The position numbers and the translations under genes were made by a program. From Mytilinidion resinicola (taxonomy: Eukaryota > Ascomycota > Dothideomycetes > Mytilinidiales > Mytilinidiaceae), in assembly GCF_010093595.1 (NCBI RefSeq), contig NW_022985446.1, positions 1,100,709 through 1,164,708 on the forward strand: a stretch of DNA of 64,000 nucleotides. Direction: 5' to 3'. Positions 47,754 through 59,588 of the stretch are shown here, one piece after another (within the stretch, counting starts at the first letter, position 1; every line of letters starts with the position of its first letter). The notes beneath the pieces were generated by a model. That model saw only the letters and a list, made by a program, of their open reading frames with translations. It was not told the origin of the DNA and searched no databases.

Positions 47754-48529
47754 AACGCTCGGTGGACTCGTGGTGTTCGGCAGAGGGTAAACCCTGGGAT
47801 TGATTCGGATGGGGCCGACAAGCCAATGAAAGCAAGGGCTCGAGCGTGGCAGCTGCAAGATTGACGGCGATCACTTCTTAAAACAGATGACTGCCTGGAA
47901 GGCTGAAGACGTGCAGGGCGCGGTGACCATTACGAAGGGTCGGCAGGACTGTACGAACTAGGCAATGTAATGGGAAATGGGTCATAGAATCGGGCTCCCG
48001 CTGCTTCTCTATAATGCTGTTGGTCGCCACTTGCATTTACCTGCATATTTCACACTCACACCAAGATCCGATTGGCGGCTGCATCGTGATGGCGTTACTG
48101 TTTATAGCAGTCCCTGAGAGATTAAGCTTGCGACCATCTGGCTACCTTCTCTCCGTGTCGTCTTGGCGTCGGTGGCCGGTGAAGGTGTCGTAGAGAACAA
48201 AGGAAAAGCACCATCCTCTATTGGTCCACGGGCACGCCGAGACGTGACGGCCTCGCGTCCACCTTCATCATTTCTCGTGCAGCATCTGGCCTGGCTTTGA
48301 GTCAGCCTAACGGGTGCGCCCACCTAACGCCCAGCTGCTATCCCAGCCGTCGACGCAGGTGGACGCGACACCCAGCGACCCTAGTCTAAGCCACCATTCT
48401 CGTACTTCTACCACTAAGTTAACTACAAAATCGACCGGACAGGAAACCCTAACATGTCCACGTACAACCCTCGCGAATGACTCATTTTGTTCTTTGCCCG
48501 CTATACGATAGAACAGTGCCAATACTCCT
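47754..48529. other. Intergenic region, 7-TM gene to the Zn2Cys6 gene
   Basis: About 780 bases: 3' flank of the 7-TM gene, then the promoter of the regulator. It contains the two upstream ORFs described separately. A minus ORF at 48307-48753 overlaps the regulator antisense and has no domain. Confidence 0.5.
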
Positions 48530-48551
48530 ATGGGCAGCCTGCCCGTCATGA
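48454..48551 (+). promoter_or_regulatory. Two upstream ORFs, the second overlapping the Zn2Cys6 start codon
   Basis: uORF1 is 48454-48480 (8 codons and TGA). uORF2 starts inside its end at 48477 and runs 24 codons to TGA at 48549-48551, passing the annotated start at 48530 in another frame. Its stop overlaps the next in-frame Met of the main gene at 48548 (the ATGA overlap). This is a layout that favours translational control or use of the downstream Met, provided the transcript starts upstream. Confidence 0.5.
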
Positions 48552-50032
48552 ATAGCTCCAGAGCTACCCCCAGCGTGTCCAGCGACTCTAGCTCGGACAA
48601 AACTCTTTGCAAGGAGCCGTCTGGCAGTGACTCAGTCTCTTCTCCTATTGCGACCAGGCCCATTCCACGGAAAGGACATACCAAATCGAGGCGCGGGTGC
48701 TTCAACTGCAAGCGGCGTCGTATCAAGTGCAATGAGAAGTACCCAGAGTGCAATCATTGCAACAAAGCAGGCCTGAACTGCGAATATCCAGCAAACATCA
48801 TTCAAGCAGCACAGCGACTCAACCAGCCGCCCGCGCCCAAAGATGCAGTTACCTTGAGGAACACGCCCGGCAACTTCACCATGTCCGACATGAGGTAACT
48901 TTGACGATTGTTAGGTAGTTATACTGTATAGAACCCATGTTTATTTTATTCAGGCTTTTCCATCACTTCCTCGTCACTGCATATCCACATCTTCCCGTTG
49001 GAGCGGATAAAATCTGGATCACGGTGATCCCTAGCTTTGCACATAACGTACGTGGCATATCATTTTACTTTACAAGACTGCAGCTGATCATTGCAGTATG
49101 AGTTCCTCATTCACTCCATTCTCGCTCTTTCTGCCTCCCATCTAGACGCTGTTTCCAGTGCCAATGTTGCGGAAGAAGCGCTATTGCACCGCATCCTCGC
49201 AATGAAGTCCTTGAACGATGCTCTATCGCATCCTGCCAAAACCAGAAGCGAGAGCGACGCCCGGATGGCAGCCGCATTGGCTTTGGCCTTCCAGTCAAGT
49301 CATCTCCAGGATGGCCTCTACGAGTTTCTGACCATGGTCCGCGGATGCAATCTCATTGCCGGAAAGGACCAGCTGATGGACGCTGATTCGGCATTCCACG
49401 CCTTCAGCCCGGAGGGCCATCTTGCAACGATGCAGAACCGACTAGCTAACTCCGCCTACTGTGCGATATCTCCTGATCATCTTGATAGAGCTGCTGAATC
49501 TTTAGGGATGATAGAAACGCTGGTTCTTGCCGATTGGGAGAGAGCTTTCTATTCTACGATGGTTCAGACGGTCCAATACGCCTACAATGATCCAGTTGCA
49601 GGTAAGACCCTCTATTACGTTCTCAGCCAACGGTCACTGAATGTGGAGGTAGCTTACTCAACATTTGTAATGACCTACAACATTCCATCGACTTGGACGC
49701 ATGAAGAGTTCCAATCCTTCATCGACCCGAACAACTGCGTTGCACAGATACTTCTGGCACATTGGATTGCCATCCAGGCCATTCTGACTCCCATACTGAT
49801 GTTCGAGCGGTTGGGATTCCAAGGAGTAAATGCGCCTTCAGCCTTCATGACATGGATCATCAACATCTACCGGAGCCTGCCAGCGAGCTATAGGCCTCAC
49901 GTCGAGTGGTGCAGAAGCATCTCTACGTATCCATTTCATAGGTTTCACGGAGCTCTCAAAAAGCGGCAATTGGAGTTTTACGATCCAGCTTTCAATAGTA
50001 GCTTACAGGAATTCACTAACGGCAACTTGTGA
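48530..50032 (+). CDS. Zn2Cys6 transcription factor
   Basis: Three exons (48530-48894, 48954-49047, 49097-50032) join to 1395 nt, 464 aa. A Ser-rich N-terminus leads to a basic HTKSRRG segment and a full binuclear cluster, CFNCKRRRIKC..YPECNHC..AGLNC (C-x2-C-x6-C-x6-C-x2-C-x6-C, residues about 57-84), followed by EYP. The C-terminal part has the helical layout of UPC2-like fungal regulators: FHHFLVTAYPHLP, YEFLIHSILALSASHL, then helices to MTWIINIYRSLPASYRPHVEW. Such proteins bind DNA as nuclear activators or repressors; the target is unknown. Start at 48530, with an alternative at 48548 (MNSSRAT). Its neighbours, a 7-TM gene and an RTA1 relic, are both membrane-protein genes, but co-regulation is speculation. 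Confidence 0.92.
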
Positions 50033-50364
50033 GATAACTATCAGGTATATTGTGTTCAGCCAACGTGCATCAGTGCTACATATTGACGAAACCAGGCGCT
50101 CGGCTGCACTTTCGTTTTGATGACTATACCCCTGGACGATTAAACGGCGTATCTGTATCTTGCATATCCGATTATCCAATGAACAATCGTTTCAAGTCTA
50201 TTGAGACTGAACATTCCTGATACTCCAGGAATCTACTGAATAAAAATGATTACTTCACCTTCTTGTCCTAGCTTCCTTTGCCACAAAACCCTCCAGATCA
50301 CCTAGTCTGTCGCTTCAATGAAAGCTATATCCACGACCTGCATTGCGAATTCCTTAGATTATCC
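50033..50364. other. 3' flank of the Zn2Cys6 gene
   Basis: About 330 AT-rich bases between the regulator and the RTA1 relic, which end facing each other. No gene is seen. Confidence 0.5.
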
Positions 50365-51440
50365 TTATTGTTTGCTAACCTGGCAGCAAGCCAACTTCAA
50401 CTTCTTGCTCAACTGCTTCTGCAACCCCCCCTTCCTCCCTAAGTACTTTGCCGAATGATAGACGCAAAAGACTGAGATGGCCAGCAACATCGGCAGCTGC
50501 TCAAACACATAGAATAACCACTCGTGCGCAAACGGGTGCCCATCAATCCCAAGCGCAAACTCGACGACCCGATAAATACAGCGGACATATCCAAGCAACC
50601 AGTTTGGCCTCTCAGTCCATCATTGCTACCTGAATGTGTACCCGAATCCTGAGCAAGACCCACCGAATCAACGCACTGCTCGCGATATTGGCCCACAACA
50701 CCTTCCGCCACCCTTCCGGCGCCCCCTCTTCCACCAATCTCCCTCACTTCGTTAGCACCGAGAGCCGCCACACAATCGCAAGGAACCACACTAACACACC
50801 CACTTGTGTGCTCAATCCCACCATCAGCACATTCGTGCCTGCCTTCGCGCTATTCCTAGTACAATTGCCCCACGTCGCGATGCCGGAGCCCGAGACTTAA
50901 ACCATGCTAGAAAAAAATGTCGCAGCCCATGAAGATGCGGGTTATATGCCGTGCGCAGAGCCGAAGATGCGCTGAGCTGAGAAGATGAAAGTAATAGTTG
51001 TGTTATAGGTAGGGAGGACGACTCGGATTAGGCGGCCGATGAAGAGGTAGTTTCCTGCGTCGACGAAAATGTGGTTGAGGATTATGAGGGTTGAGGAGGC
51101 GGCGTTGGGGCGCTGGGGAGCTAGCACTTCGGTAAGCTTTCATTATAATGTCTACTACACTAATAGTTGTCTGTGTTTCTTTGGGGTGAGAAAAGTAGAC
51201 AGCTACGAACGACATCTGTGACTTGCTTCGTGCTCACGGCGCGCGCGATGTAGCCCCCGACTTTGAGAAAGCTTCCGACGACGACGCAGAGGAAGGACTA
51301 GCTGTGGTATTTGTGGATGATTTGGTAGGAGAGGACAGAGGTGGGGACGAGGTAGAGGATTGTGACTACGATTGCTAGGGCAGTGGAGGGGCATAGAGCC
51401 AGATGCTGTCGTTACCATCATTATGGGAGTTCCGTCGAAC
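50365..51440 (-). pseudogene. RTA1-family membrane protein, decayed
   Basis: Pieces of an RTA1-type (lipid-translocating exporter/7-TM) protein lie in order on the minus strand but in different frames. The N-terminal piece (about 51400-51210) reads STALAIVVTILYLVP, then YQIIHKYHS, an in-frame TAG, and SFLCVVVGSFLKVGGYIARAVS. A middle piece (51127-50942) has FVDAGNYLFIGRLIR. The next (about 50890-50740) has GTNVLMVGLSTQVGVLVWFLA and runs into a TGA. The C-terminal piece (50598-50365) has RCIYRVVEFALGIDGHPF, a signature of the family, followed by HEWLFYVFEQLPMLLAI. At least two stops and several frame changes separate them, so introns alone do not explain it. Intact relatives have seven helices and confer resistance to sterol-related toxic compounds. 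Confidence 0.72.
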
Positions 51441-53325
51441 ACTTTCGTTCAAGTTGTGCTTCTGAGTACTGGGGCAGTTGGAGACGACCAAAACGGAGGT
51501 AAGGCGTCAGAACGATATAATAGCGGAACGAATTCTCAAGCTTCCAAATATTTGTATGCAATCCCCTAGCAAACACCTTCCATCAGTCAGTACATATACG
51601 CTCAACACCTCAAACAGATCCACCTACTCATTTACTCATCCCTCTCCTCTCGTTCCACCCCAAATCAGCCTCACCATCGCGCTCTTACACCTCCCTCCCA
51701 GAATCAGCGTCCATACTCACATTTATCTACAGTCGCGCCATCTCTCCCCCACCAACGCGAGAAGAGCGAGGGCACTTCCCCAGGAAAAATAATGCGAGAC
51801 CGTTTTATCGGTGATTGGCTCTTCTTCTCGCTTCTCGCATTCATCGCGTTCAGCTTTGGCAGCTATACCACGTTGAGGGGGGGAGGATGTAGATCACTAG
51901 GCTAGTGAGGTGGGTCACGCGGAGCTTGGTGTAGGCGTAGACAGCTTATATACTACCCACACGAGATTGGAAGAGGCGACAGCTGCTGAATTTCTGGTTA
52001 ATATATGAGGCGACCAGCCTAGGCGCTGGATAGACGGTGACGCTCAGTGACCACGACCCTACCAGTTGCGGCACCCTTCATGGGACGCAATGCGACGAAA
52101 TATTGGAAGAAGCTACAGATCCAACCGCATGATTTTTTTCTCGCTAGACGCGGTATAGACGCAGCGTGGACGCATCGTAGGTCCCTTTTTACGACGAAAG
52201 CGACGGCGCCAACACCACGGAGGCCGACGAGAAGCGTCGATGTGAGGCCGGCGTTGAGTCGTGGTGTCGAGGGATGGGAAACAATGGCATCTTGTTCGGG
52301 GTTCCTCGCTCGAAGCCGCACGCTCAAGTGTTGGATAGCGGCGTTATGGTTTGTGGTAGGTGTTGTTCTATTGACTAGATCCTACTACAAAATTGGTACG
52401 GCCGTCTACCACCTAGATCGTCCTAGCAGTAGCGAGCGAGCGTATCCCTCACAGTATCTCGCGTCCACTCATTTCCCAAGCGTCATGGTATCCCATTATC
52501 AACCCATCCACTCCACAAAATGCAGTCAATATTGCCCAAAGTTGTTTCTCAAAGACATCTCAGGTATGATCGAATACACTAACGGATAAACGCAGTGAAG
52601 ATAATAACTATGGATATGCCCAGCAACACAGAAGTAAGTAAAGCCGCCCAAGGTCGTTTTAAATAGCCATGCACATCACATCCACATTTTACCAGAGACC
52701 TGCCACACCACGCCATATATGCTCGCAAAGAAGTTTCGCCAAGCATAATATAATGAAGAAGGGTGTATACAGCGTGTGTTCGTTCAGAAAGGAAGAAAGA
52801 AGAATAATAAGAATAAAGAGGAGGGGAGGGGAGTGCCGTGCCAGCCACAAAAAGAATCTCTATAATTTTCCTTTTCGCCCAAAGGAACCCAAGAAGAAGC
52901 GAATACGCACACACGACAAAAGTATACAAGACTGTGAAGTGGGGTCGAAGAAAGGAAAGAGGCATTAGACAAACGAAGCAACCTGTTTCTACGCCCGCGT
53001 GTATGATGATATTCCCGATTGTGTGTGGGTGCAACTCGCATTTTTCGCCAAGTGGCCTAGCCACAAACACATAGAGAGGCCGTTCGACGCCGTGCTAGAG
53101 GATTTGGATATCATAAATGAGTTGATTTGTACATGGCTTTGGGAGGGCCCGTGGCCTGCAGGTAGGATTCGTTAGAGCAGATAAGGCCGACGGTAGTTGG
53201 CCGTGGTGTCGAACAGGGAACAGCAACGCTGCGAATCTGAAACGTGTGCGATGATCGTGATCGTAAATACATAGCGAGGTGGGAGGATTATAGCAGAGTT
53301 CGTTGCATATGATGGGTATCTGAGA
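51441..53325. other. Intergenic region, RTA1 relic to the CaMKK-type kinase
   Basis: About 1.9 kb. Two ORFs stand out by length but match nothing I know. 52047-52589 (+, 180 codons) has one hydrophobic segment (WIAALWFVVGVVLL). 52579-53070 (-, 163 codons) has two hydrophobic stretches (FTVLYTFVVCAYSLLLGFLW and ALLTSVLLGISIVIIF). The second may lie in the 3' UTR of the kinase gene. Neither shows introns or a convincing start, so I do not call them genes. Confidence 0.4.
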
Positions 53326-56300
53326 TCATCGAATTTCGGAGGTTGTTTCGGGTGATTGATGGCGATCATCATCGGTCGTTTCAAGAGGTCGGACCTTCTT
53401 CACGGTGCCATTGCTGCCGCTGCGATTGGATCTCCTGCGTGATGAGAAGGATAGCCTTCGTTCTGAAGAGCGCGCAAGCACACCGTTGGCAATAGAGTCA
53501 CTTCTTCTAACTCCACTTTTCTTGTTCATGACTATGAAGTCATCTTCGTCGGAATCGTCTTCTTCGTCGCCAATCTCTACAGCATGACTTCAAAGGACGG
53601 TATGTAATTAGCATAATTCATTGACAGGGGCGCTGGTATTACTAGGCCCATTCTACACCACTGAAAGGGCTTTACTTACTCGCCATCATATCCAGCATAG
53701 TCGTCGGCGATGGCGACATTAGGATCGAGACCCGTTTTTACGCCTTGCTTCTTGGCAAGGTCCAAGGTAAACCCGTCATCAAGTGCTACGGACGACGTTG
53801 CTGAGATGACAGACGGTATCGAGGGGTTTGAAGTGGATTGCGACATGGACGTAAAGTGATCCTCGGAGGAACTCGATGTCAAAGCCGCGGACTGTACCGT
53901 GTTGACGCTGCCACTATAGCCAACTGGACTAGTCTCCATGGACGAGCCTTGACTTGGATGTTGTCGGTTGAACATGTCGTCAAGTCTTTGTCTTTCGAAG
54001 AAAACCTCGTCATCCGGGCTTGGGGGACAAGCAATTTGGCTCAGAGCGCTGACTGGCCGTGAATAAGTTCCAGACGATGGTCGCTCCCGATGCTGGCTAT
54101 CCTCAAAAATCCGTCTTCGTGTGAGCTCCTCCTTTGCACGATTGAACCGGTCGTCCGAAGTGTTCCGCTGGAGTGAAGGAAATGGATAGCTGCCGGGGCT
54201 CTGGGCTGAGGTTCTTTCTTCGATAGTGTATACCGAATTGAGCCTAGATGATGTCGACGAAATTGAAGACTGGCGTGATGATGTACGTTCTATGGGATCA
54301 GGAAAGAGGCGCGTAGCGGCGTGGATTGGAGAATGGTCTTTGAGAACGGCAGGAGGGTCGACGTGCCCCGCGGCGAGTGTGTTACTTAAAGCAAGTGTCG
54401 GCCCTCCGTGAGCATCGTCATCAGCGTCAACCAGCCGGTCGATCGATTTTGCTCGGCTATGGCTCTGGCGATGGCCTGAGTTTCTGTCCCGGCTTCTAAC
54501 ACTTGTTATAACCCGACGGGGCAGGCCTCCAAATATCCCTCCCAAATTAGATCCTCCTAGGCCATCCAACGCAAGTGGTGTACCTGGAAGAGCTGGCAGA
54601 AGAGGTGGTGAAGCAGCACCAGACGTGTTGAGCATGTCCGATTGCCTGATCGTTCTCACCGAAGCTGTCGTCGACATGGTCGATTGAGCACGCTCAAGAT
54701 GGTGTGGCCTTGAAGAGCTTGCAAGAGGACTTGGGTTCTCGAGATTTTCACTATAGCTGATTGGCGACTCCGGTCTTGAACGCGAACCGTCGAAATATGG
54801 GGCATGTTCCTTCGCCTCTGGACTCACTGTGACGCTATGCGAAAGAGGGTGGTCGGGCTCTCTGGAGCTCCTCAAGGCAGCATAAATCGACTCGTTCATC
54901 GCGAGACTAGGCCTGCGACCATCTTGACTAATTGTGCTGCTTGACGAAGCTGTAGATAACTGGCCCGTGGCCTCGGGATTGGTGGCGGAACTTTGCGCTC
55001 GTCTTCTCGATCCAGCCCGGGTGCCAAGCCCTGTCATTGCACCTATCGTCTTCTTAAAAACAGACTGTACTCGATCCATAAATTTGATTGGCATGACGGC
55101 TTGAGCAACTTCATCCTTGGATACTTCAATCTTCCTGCCTTTCGTTTGTCTTTTTGGATCCGTCTCCTCGACCCAAGCAACCTTGTTGTCAATGCCTTGG
55201 AGAAGCCATGGGTGATGTTTAATCTCCTTTAGGGTGATGCGCTTACGAGGATCTTTGATAAGCAGTCTCTTGATGAGATCGTGAAGATCGTCATTAACCT
55301 CCTCGTACTCAAGGTCATGAGGTGCTCGTTTGTTGCTGCTGATGGAGTGATACGAGGGACCATGCGAACTAGGTCTTGAACTGGACTTTTCGGCAACAGC
55401 CTTCAACCGATAGCGTGGGATATAGACGTCCTCCTCGGTGATAGCGCGCATTAGTGCGAACGTGTTCTGTTCGTGGAAGGGTACTCGGCCAAAGACGAGA
55501 CAGTACAGAGTCACACCCAAAGCCCACACGTCGATCTTGCCAGTCACAGGAGGAGTCTCTGCGTCGACATCCGTCCGACACAGCTCTGGAGCGTAGAACG
55601 CCGGGGTACCAACGGTTTTCGCCAGTTCGATAGCTTCGTCGGCGTCGTGTGCTTCCGACTCCGACATGTCATCGCTTTCGTCGGGTGACTGTTTGCCGAG
55701 GAAGGACACACCGAAATCCGAGATCTTGACGCGATGCTCCTTGGTTAAGAGGAGATTTGCGGGCTTGATATCTCGATGGATGACGCCTTGGTAGTGGAGA
55801 TACTCTAACCCAAGCACGGTGTCCCTGAATGCTTCTCGAGTACCCTCCAAGGTCATGAGAGGTACATATCGGAAATGCTCATCTATGTCGCTCATATCGT
55901 CCGGGTCGGTGTAATGAGAGGAGAGACTGCCAGCGACACTCGGGGTGCGTCCGCGGAATATTTCAGGTTCATATGCTCCGTACATAGTCCCTTCGAGGCC
56001 TGTGAGATCCCCGTGTTGAGTAATATGATGGGACCCGGCGATAGGGGTCTGTGATCGAGAAGTAGTGAGGGTGTTACCTTGTTGATGCTGTTCGGTTCGG
56101 CACTCATCGCCACCATTATAACCACCGGAAAGTTCCACCGCACGGTTCTCTGTTGATCTTGACCTGCTTTCGTTATCTGACGTCTCTTCATCCGAGTCAC
56201 CGCCATGCTCAAAACTCCAACTCTGGAGTTGCGGCTCCTGCAACATACGACGTTCGTGCAACTCTTTTAACCTTTGCCTCTCACGCCTCTCAAGTCGGCG

Positions 56301-57698
56301 ATGAGCCGTGTTTATGATGGTGTCGTCTTCATGCACGGCAGCGTCGTTATCGAAAATGCCATGCTTCTCCCTCTGAAATTTTCGGAACTCTACCTGTGCA
56401 ATCTCTTTTGCTGCATCCGTCCGCCATTTTATCTCACCAAGCTCCACGTGCTCTAAGACGATGTACACCTTCTTCCGACTCGGGTCGTCAATCACTTCGA
56501 GTAGACTAACGATGTTTGGGTGGCGAGCCTTCTTGAGGATGGCAATCTCTTTCTTGATTTTGTCTTCGTGGTTGGTATTCTTTCCAAGTCGACGACGTTT
56601 CGAGTATCGGTCGACGATTTTGATAGCTACGAAAACGCCGGTCTCGAGATTACGACCAAGTTTGACCTTGCCGTGGACTCCACGACCGAGCTCATCAATG
56701 ACCTCGTAGGCGTTGATTATCTTGCGTCCAGAAACGGGATCCACGTCAACATCAGCAACGTGAGTTTCTTTGGGAGCCTGTCGATGGGTATAGTGGAGGT
56801 ACGGACTAGGATAAGAGCCGTGGTCGTCGTGTGGATATGAGGACGAGGGTGTGGCTGGGCTAAAAAGCCCTGGGCTACTCGCAGGGGAATTCCCTACTGT
56901 CCTAGAGCCTGTGTCTAGCATGCTACGCTCCTCGTTACCAAGGCTGAAGGTTGCGATCTTCGAGAAAGGCGAGATGTGTGCCGCATGAGAGCTTCGTGTG
57001 CGCAGTATCTGCGGCGAATAGGGTGGTGGGTAGTGTTGTGTTTGTAGGGCGGCATAAGCCTGGTTGGGATAGCTTGGGCCATCCTTGTGAGGCTTTGGAG
57101 GTGTGGTGAATCGGCGACTGGGTTCCGTCGAAGGTGGCCTCACAGTAGACGTGCTGGCTGTTGAGGAGGTGGAGACATCTCTGAGGACAGAGGGTCGATC
57201 GTGATGTTCTAGAGCGGCAGCCGCATTGGTGGTAGTCTCAACGTTAACGCAATCGACAGATGTCGTCGAAGCATTAAGACTCGGCATCGGTGACGGCTCC
57301 GTAGATGACGTTGTGGGCGGGAGTTTGTTGGAGAAGTATCGCAACGGCTGTGGAGCAAAATAGCCTGTTTCCGAATGTCCAGTCTGATCTGGATTGGCAT
57401 TGTGGTCCCAGCCATCCACTCCAGACGGGACCTCAGATCGTGGGGTGCTGTCGGACTCGTCGCCTGGATGTACCCTTGACTCGGTGGATTCCGCCGCTTC
57501 ATCGTTCACCGCGGGGTCCAGCACGTCGGCGTGAGGTGTTTCCACTTCTTCTCCAGCGCTCTCCAGACAAGACTCATAAGAGGCTGCGGACGCGGGAGAC
57601 ATTCGCCCGGGCTCGCCTTCACTGTGTATTGCCGTAGCCATTACATCTACGCTTGAGTCGCCCATGACCGCGGGGTCGTTGTGTTCGGAGGAGCTCAT
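53326..57698 (-). CDS. ssp1: CaMKK / SNF1-activating-type Ser/Thr protein kinase
   Basis: Two exons (57698-53680, 53587-53326) join to 4281 nt, 1426 aa. A disordered N-terminus of about 330 residues precedes the kinase domain. Visible elements are GRGVHGKVKLG (glycine loop, about 338), VAIKIVDRYSKRRRLG (catalytic Lys about 360), IVLEHVELGEIKW (hinge), HRDIKPANLL (about 642), DFGVSFLG (about 661), VGTPAFYAPELC and DVWALGVTLYCLVFGRVPF. KDPRKRITLKEIKHHPWL marks the end, about 830. A charged insert of about 190 residues separates the hinge from helix E. The sequence after the domain (VAWVEETDP, then VMPIKFMDRVQSVFKK) is typical of fungal Ssp1/Sak1/CmkC kinases, which phosphorylate AMPK/Snf1 and CaM kinases in response to glucose or calcium. 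The small last exon adds an acidic stretch (GDEEDDSDEDDFIVMN) and a basic tail. The symbol follows the fission-yeast homologue. Confidence 0.94.
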
Positions 57699-59588
57699 GG
57701 TTCAGGCGGTAGCTCGCGCCAGTTCGCCAAAAGTCCTAGCCGTGCAGTTTCACCATATTATTGCGCAGAGTTCGAGTGTTGCTAGGCGTAGACCACGGAG
57801 ACAGTGTGTGGAGGCCGTGTCATCCTGTGTAGTCGCGACTGGGAGGAGACAGGCTTCGCAAACGGCGACAATTGCGGGCAGACGTAATTGCCTAGGATCT
57901 GCGAAGGCTTCTAATATGGGGACGCGGGCAGTGGCGGGGTGTGGCACTTGGGGTGGTAGAGTATCGGAGCTGGTGGTGTGGTGACTCTCGAGGGCGATAT
58001 GGACCTTGGACGACCTTGGACGACCACTTTCGACACTACGGGCTCGCAGCAAGCAGATCAGTCAGGATGCTTGTGTGGTGGCAGGCGAAGAGGGGCCACA
58101 GCAGCGATTTACCTGGCAATGGCACAAGGAGGAAATTTATGACGATGGCCTCACGTCGGCGCCCTGGCTTTGTGACGACGGCGGGACGAGGTAGGCTGAG
58201 CGAGGCGCGAGCGCAGATGGCGCTACAGCGGGCCTTTTCTGGCGACTGGCAATAAAAGGTAACGAATACGCTAGAGGGCGCAGACAAAGGATGAAAGAAG
58301 CGCGTCCACGGTTGGCAGGCTGGGCGGACCGAGCAAAATGGGTCGAGCGAGACGTCAATATGGCGATGGGTCGCCGCCCACGCAGCAGCGAGGCGCATGG
58401 AAGCGTGCAAGCCGCGCAGTCTCACGAACCGGCCCTAAACCGCGAGCGGAGAGGGCGTCGTCTGGGCATGCTGGGGACCCATCGCCCGCACTGACGATGC
58501 CTTGCAATTCGCTGCACACGCCTGCACGCTGCCCCAGCGCTGCGGCAGGGCTGGTGGTGAGTTCAACCAGGGCTCAACGCCCAGCGATCGGCTTCAACAC
58601 TCAACGCCATTTGATATCAGATGCGGACTTCGGGCGCAGCGCAGGACGACTGCTCGCGCCCTGGCACTCCTGGCACCCGCACCCGCAGGACGCACCAGAA
58701 GGTTTCGTCGTCCGGGGCCAGCAGCGGCGCTGGTGCTGCACTTATGCAGCGCTCCCAGAAAGCCCGCCAGCTGCAGCAGGCCAGTCAAGGCCTGCCCTTT
58801 GCCAGCCGCGCTGTGCGCATCGACGTCTGCCCGGCGGCGGTGGTTGATCCGAGACTCTCACCATGGCGCTCGGAGGGAGGCTGCCACCCCTCATCCTGGA
58901 TCAGCCGCTTTCCCCAGATTTTCCGCGTTTTGCTTGTTGGTTCCCGCAAAAGCACGGCGAACCATCCATCCCAGCGCCACCGCCCAGCGCCCGTCGCACG
59001 CCGAGACGGCAGCCGCTGCTAGCTAGCCCGGCAATGGGCTCACGGCTGCTGTCATGTCACAGTCTGCTGATCCAAGTGAATGGGACACGCTTCTTCACAT
59101 CTTCTCCGCGGATCGGCCGATGCGCAGCGCGAATGGGACAGCGCCGCCACACGCAGCGCGGCGGCACTCGAACCAGCGGGGTCGAACAATAAATGACGCG
59201 CGAGAGTGGTGAGACGGGGCCGGGGCTGCGACGGCGATGTGATCAGTCACATCTGGGGAGGCCGTCGCCGTATTGCCTTGGCGCCATTCGCAACACCACG
59301 CCCTTTGGCGCTAGGCCCGAGCGGGACTTCACGATAGGCAATTTTTCGCTGCACGGACGGCGCTCCAGTAACGGTGCCTGACGGAGCGCTTGTGGCTGGC
59401 GGCATCTCGATGAATATGGCCGCGTGCAGCGTATCCCAGGCCGAGCGCCCTCGCTTGACGCTTCTTCATCGACTTGACCTCTGCCAGCCTGCAACCCGAG
59501 CGTTCCAGACGTCCTGAGCTGTTCCACATTGCTCGCAGCAACACGCTTCTGGCCGCCAGCTTTTCTTCACGCCCTGATTTGACTGCCA
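57699..59588. promoter_or_regulatory. Long divergent promoter region, kinase and GPI10
   Basis: About 1.9 kb of GC-rich DNA between two outward-facing start codons. Several ORFs of 100-174 codons on both strands overlap each other and are rich in Arg, Ala and Ser without any domain. A short direct repeat (ACCTTGGACG twice, near 58003-58022) is present. I read it as promoter and leader sequence for both genes. Confidence 0.5.

Noticed and set aside
52047..53070. Two ORFs (180 and 163 codons) with hydrophobic segments
   Set aside because: No similarity recognised, tail-to-tail on opposite strands, and one probably lies in the kinase 3' UTR; left as part of the intergenic description.
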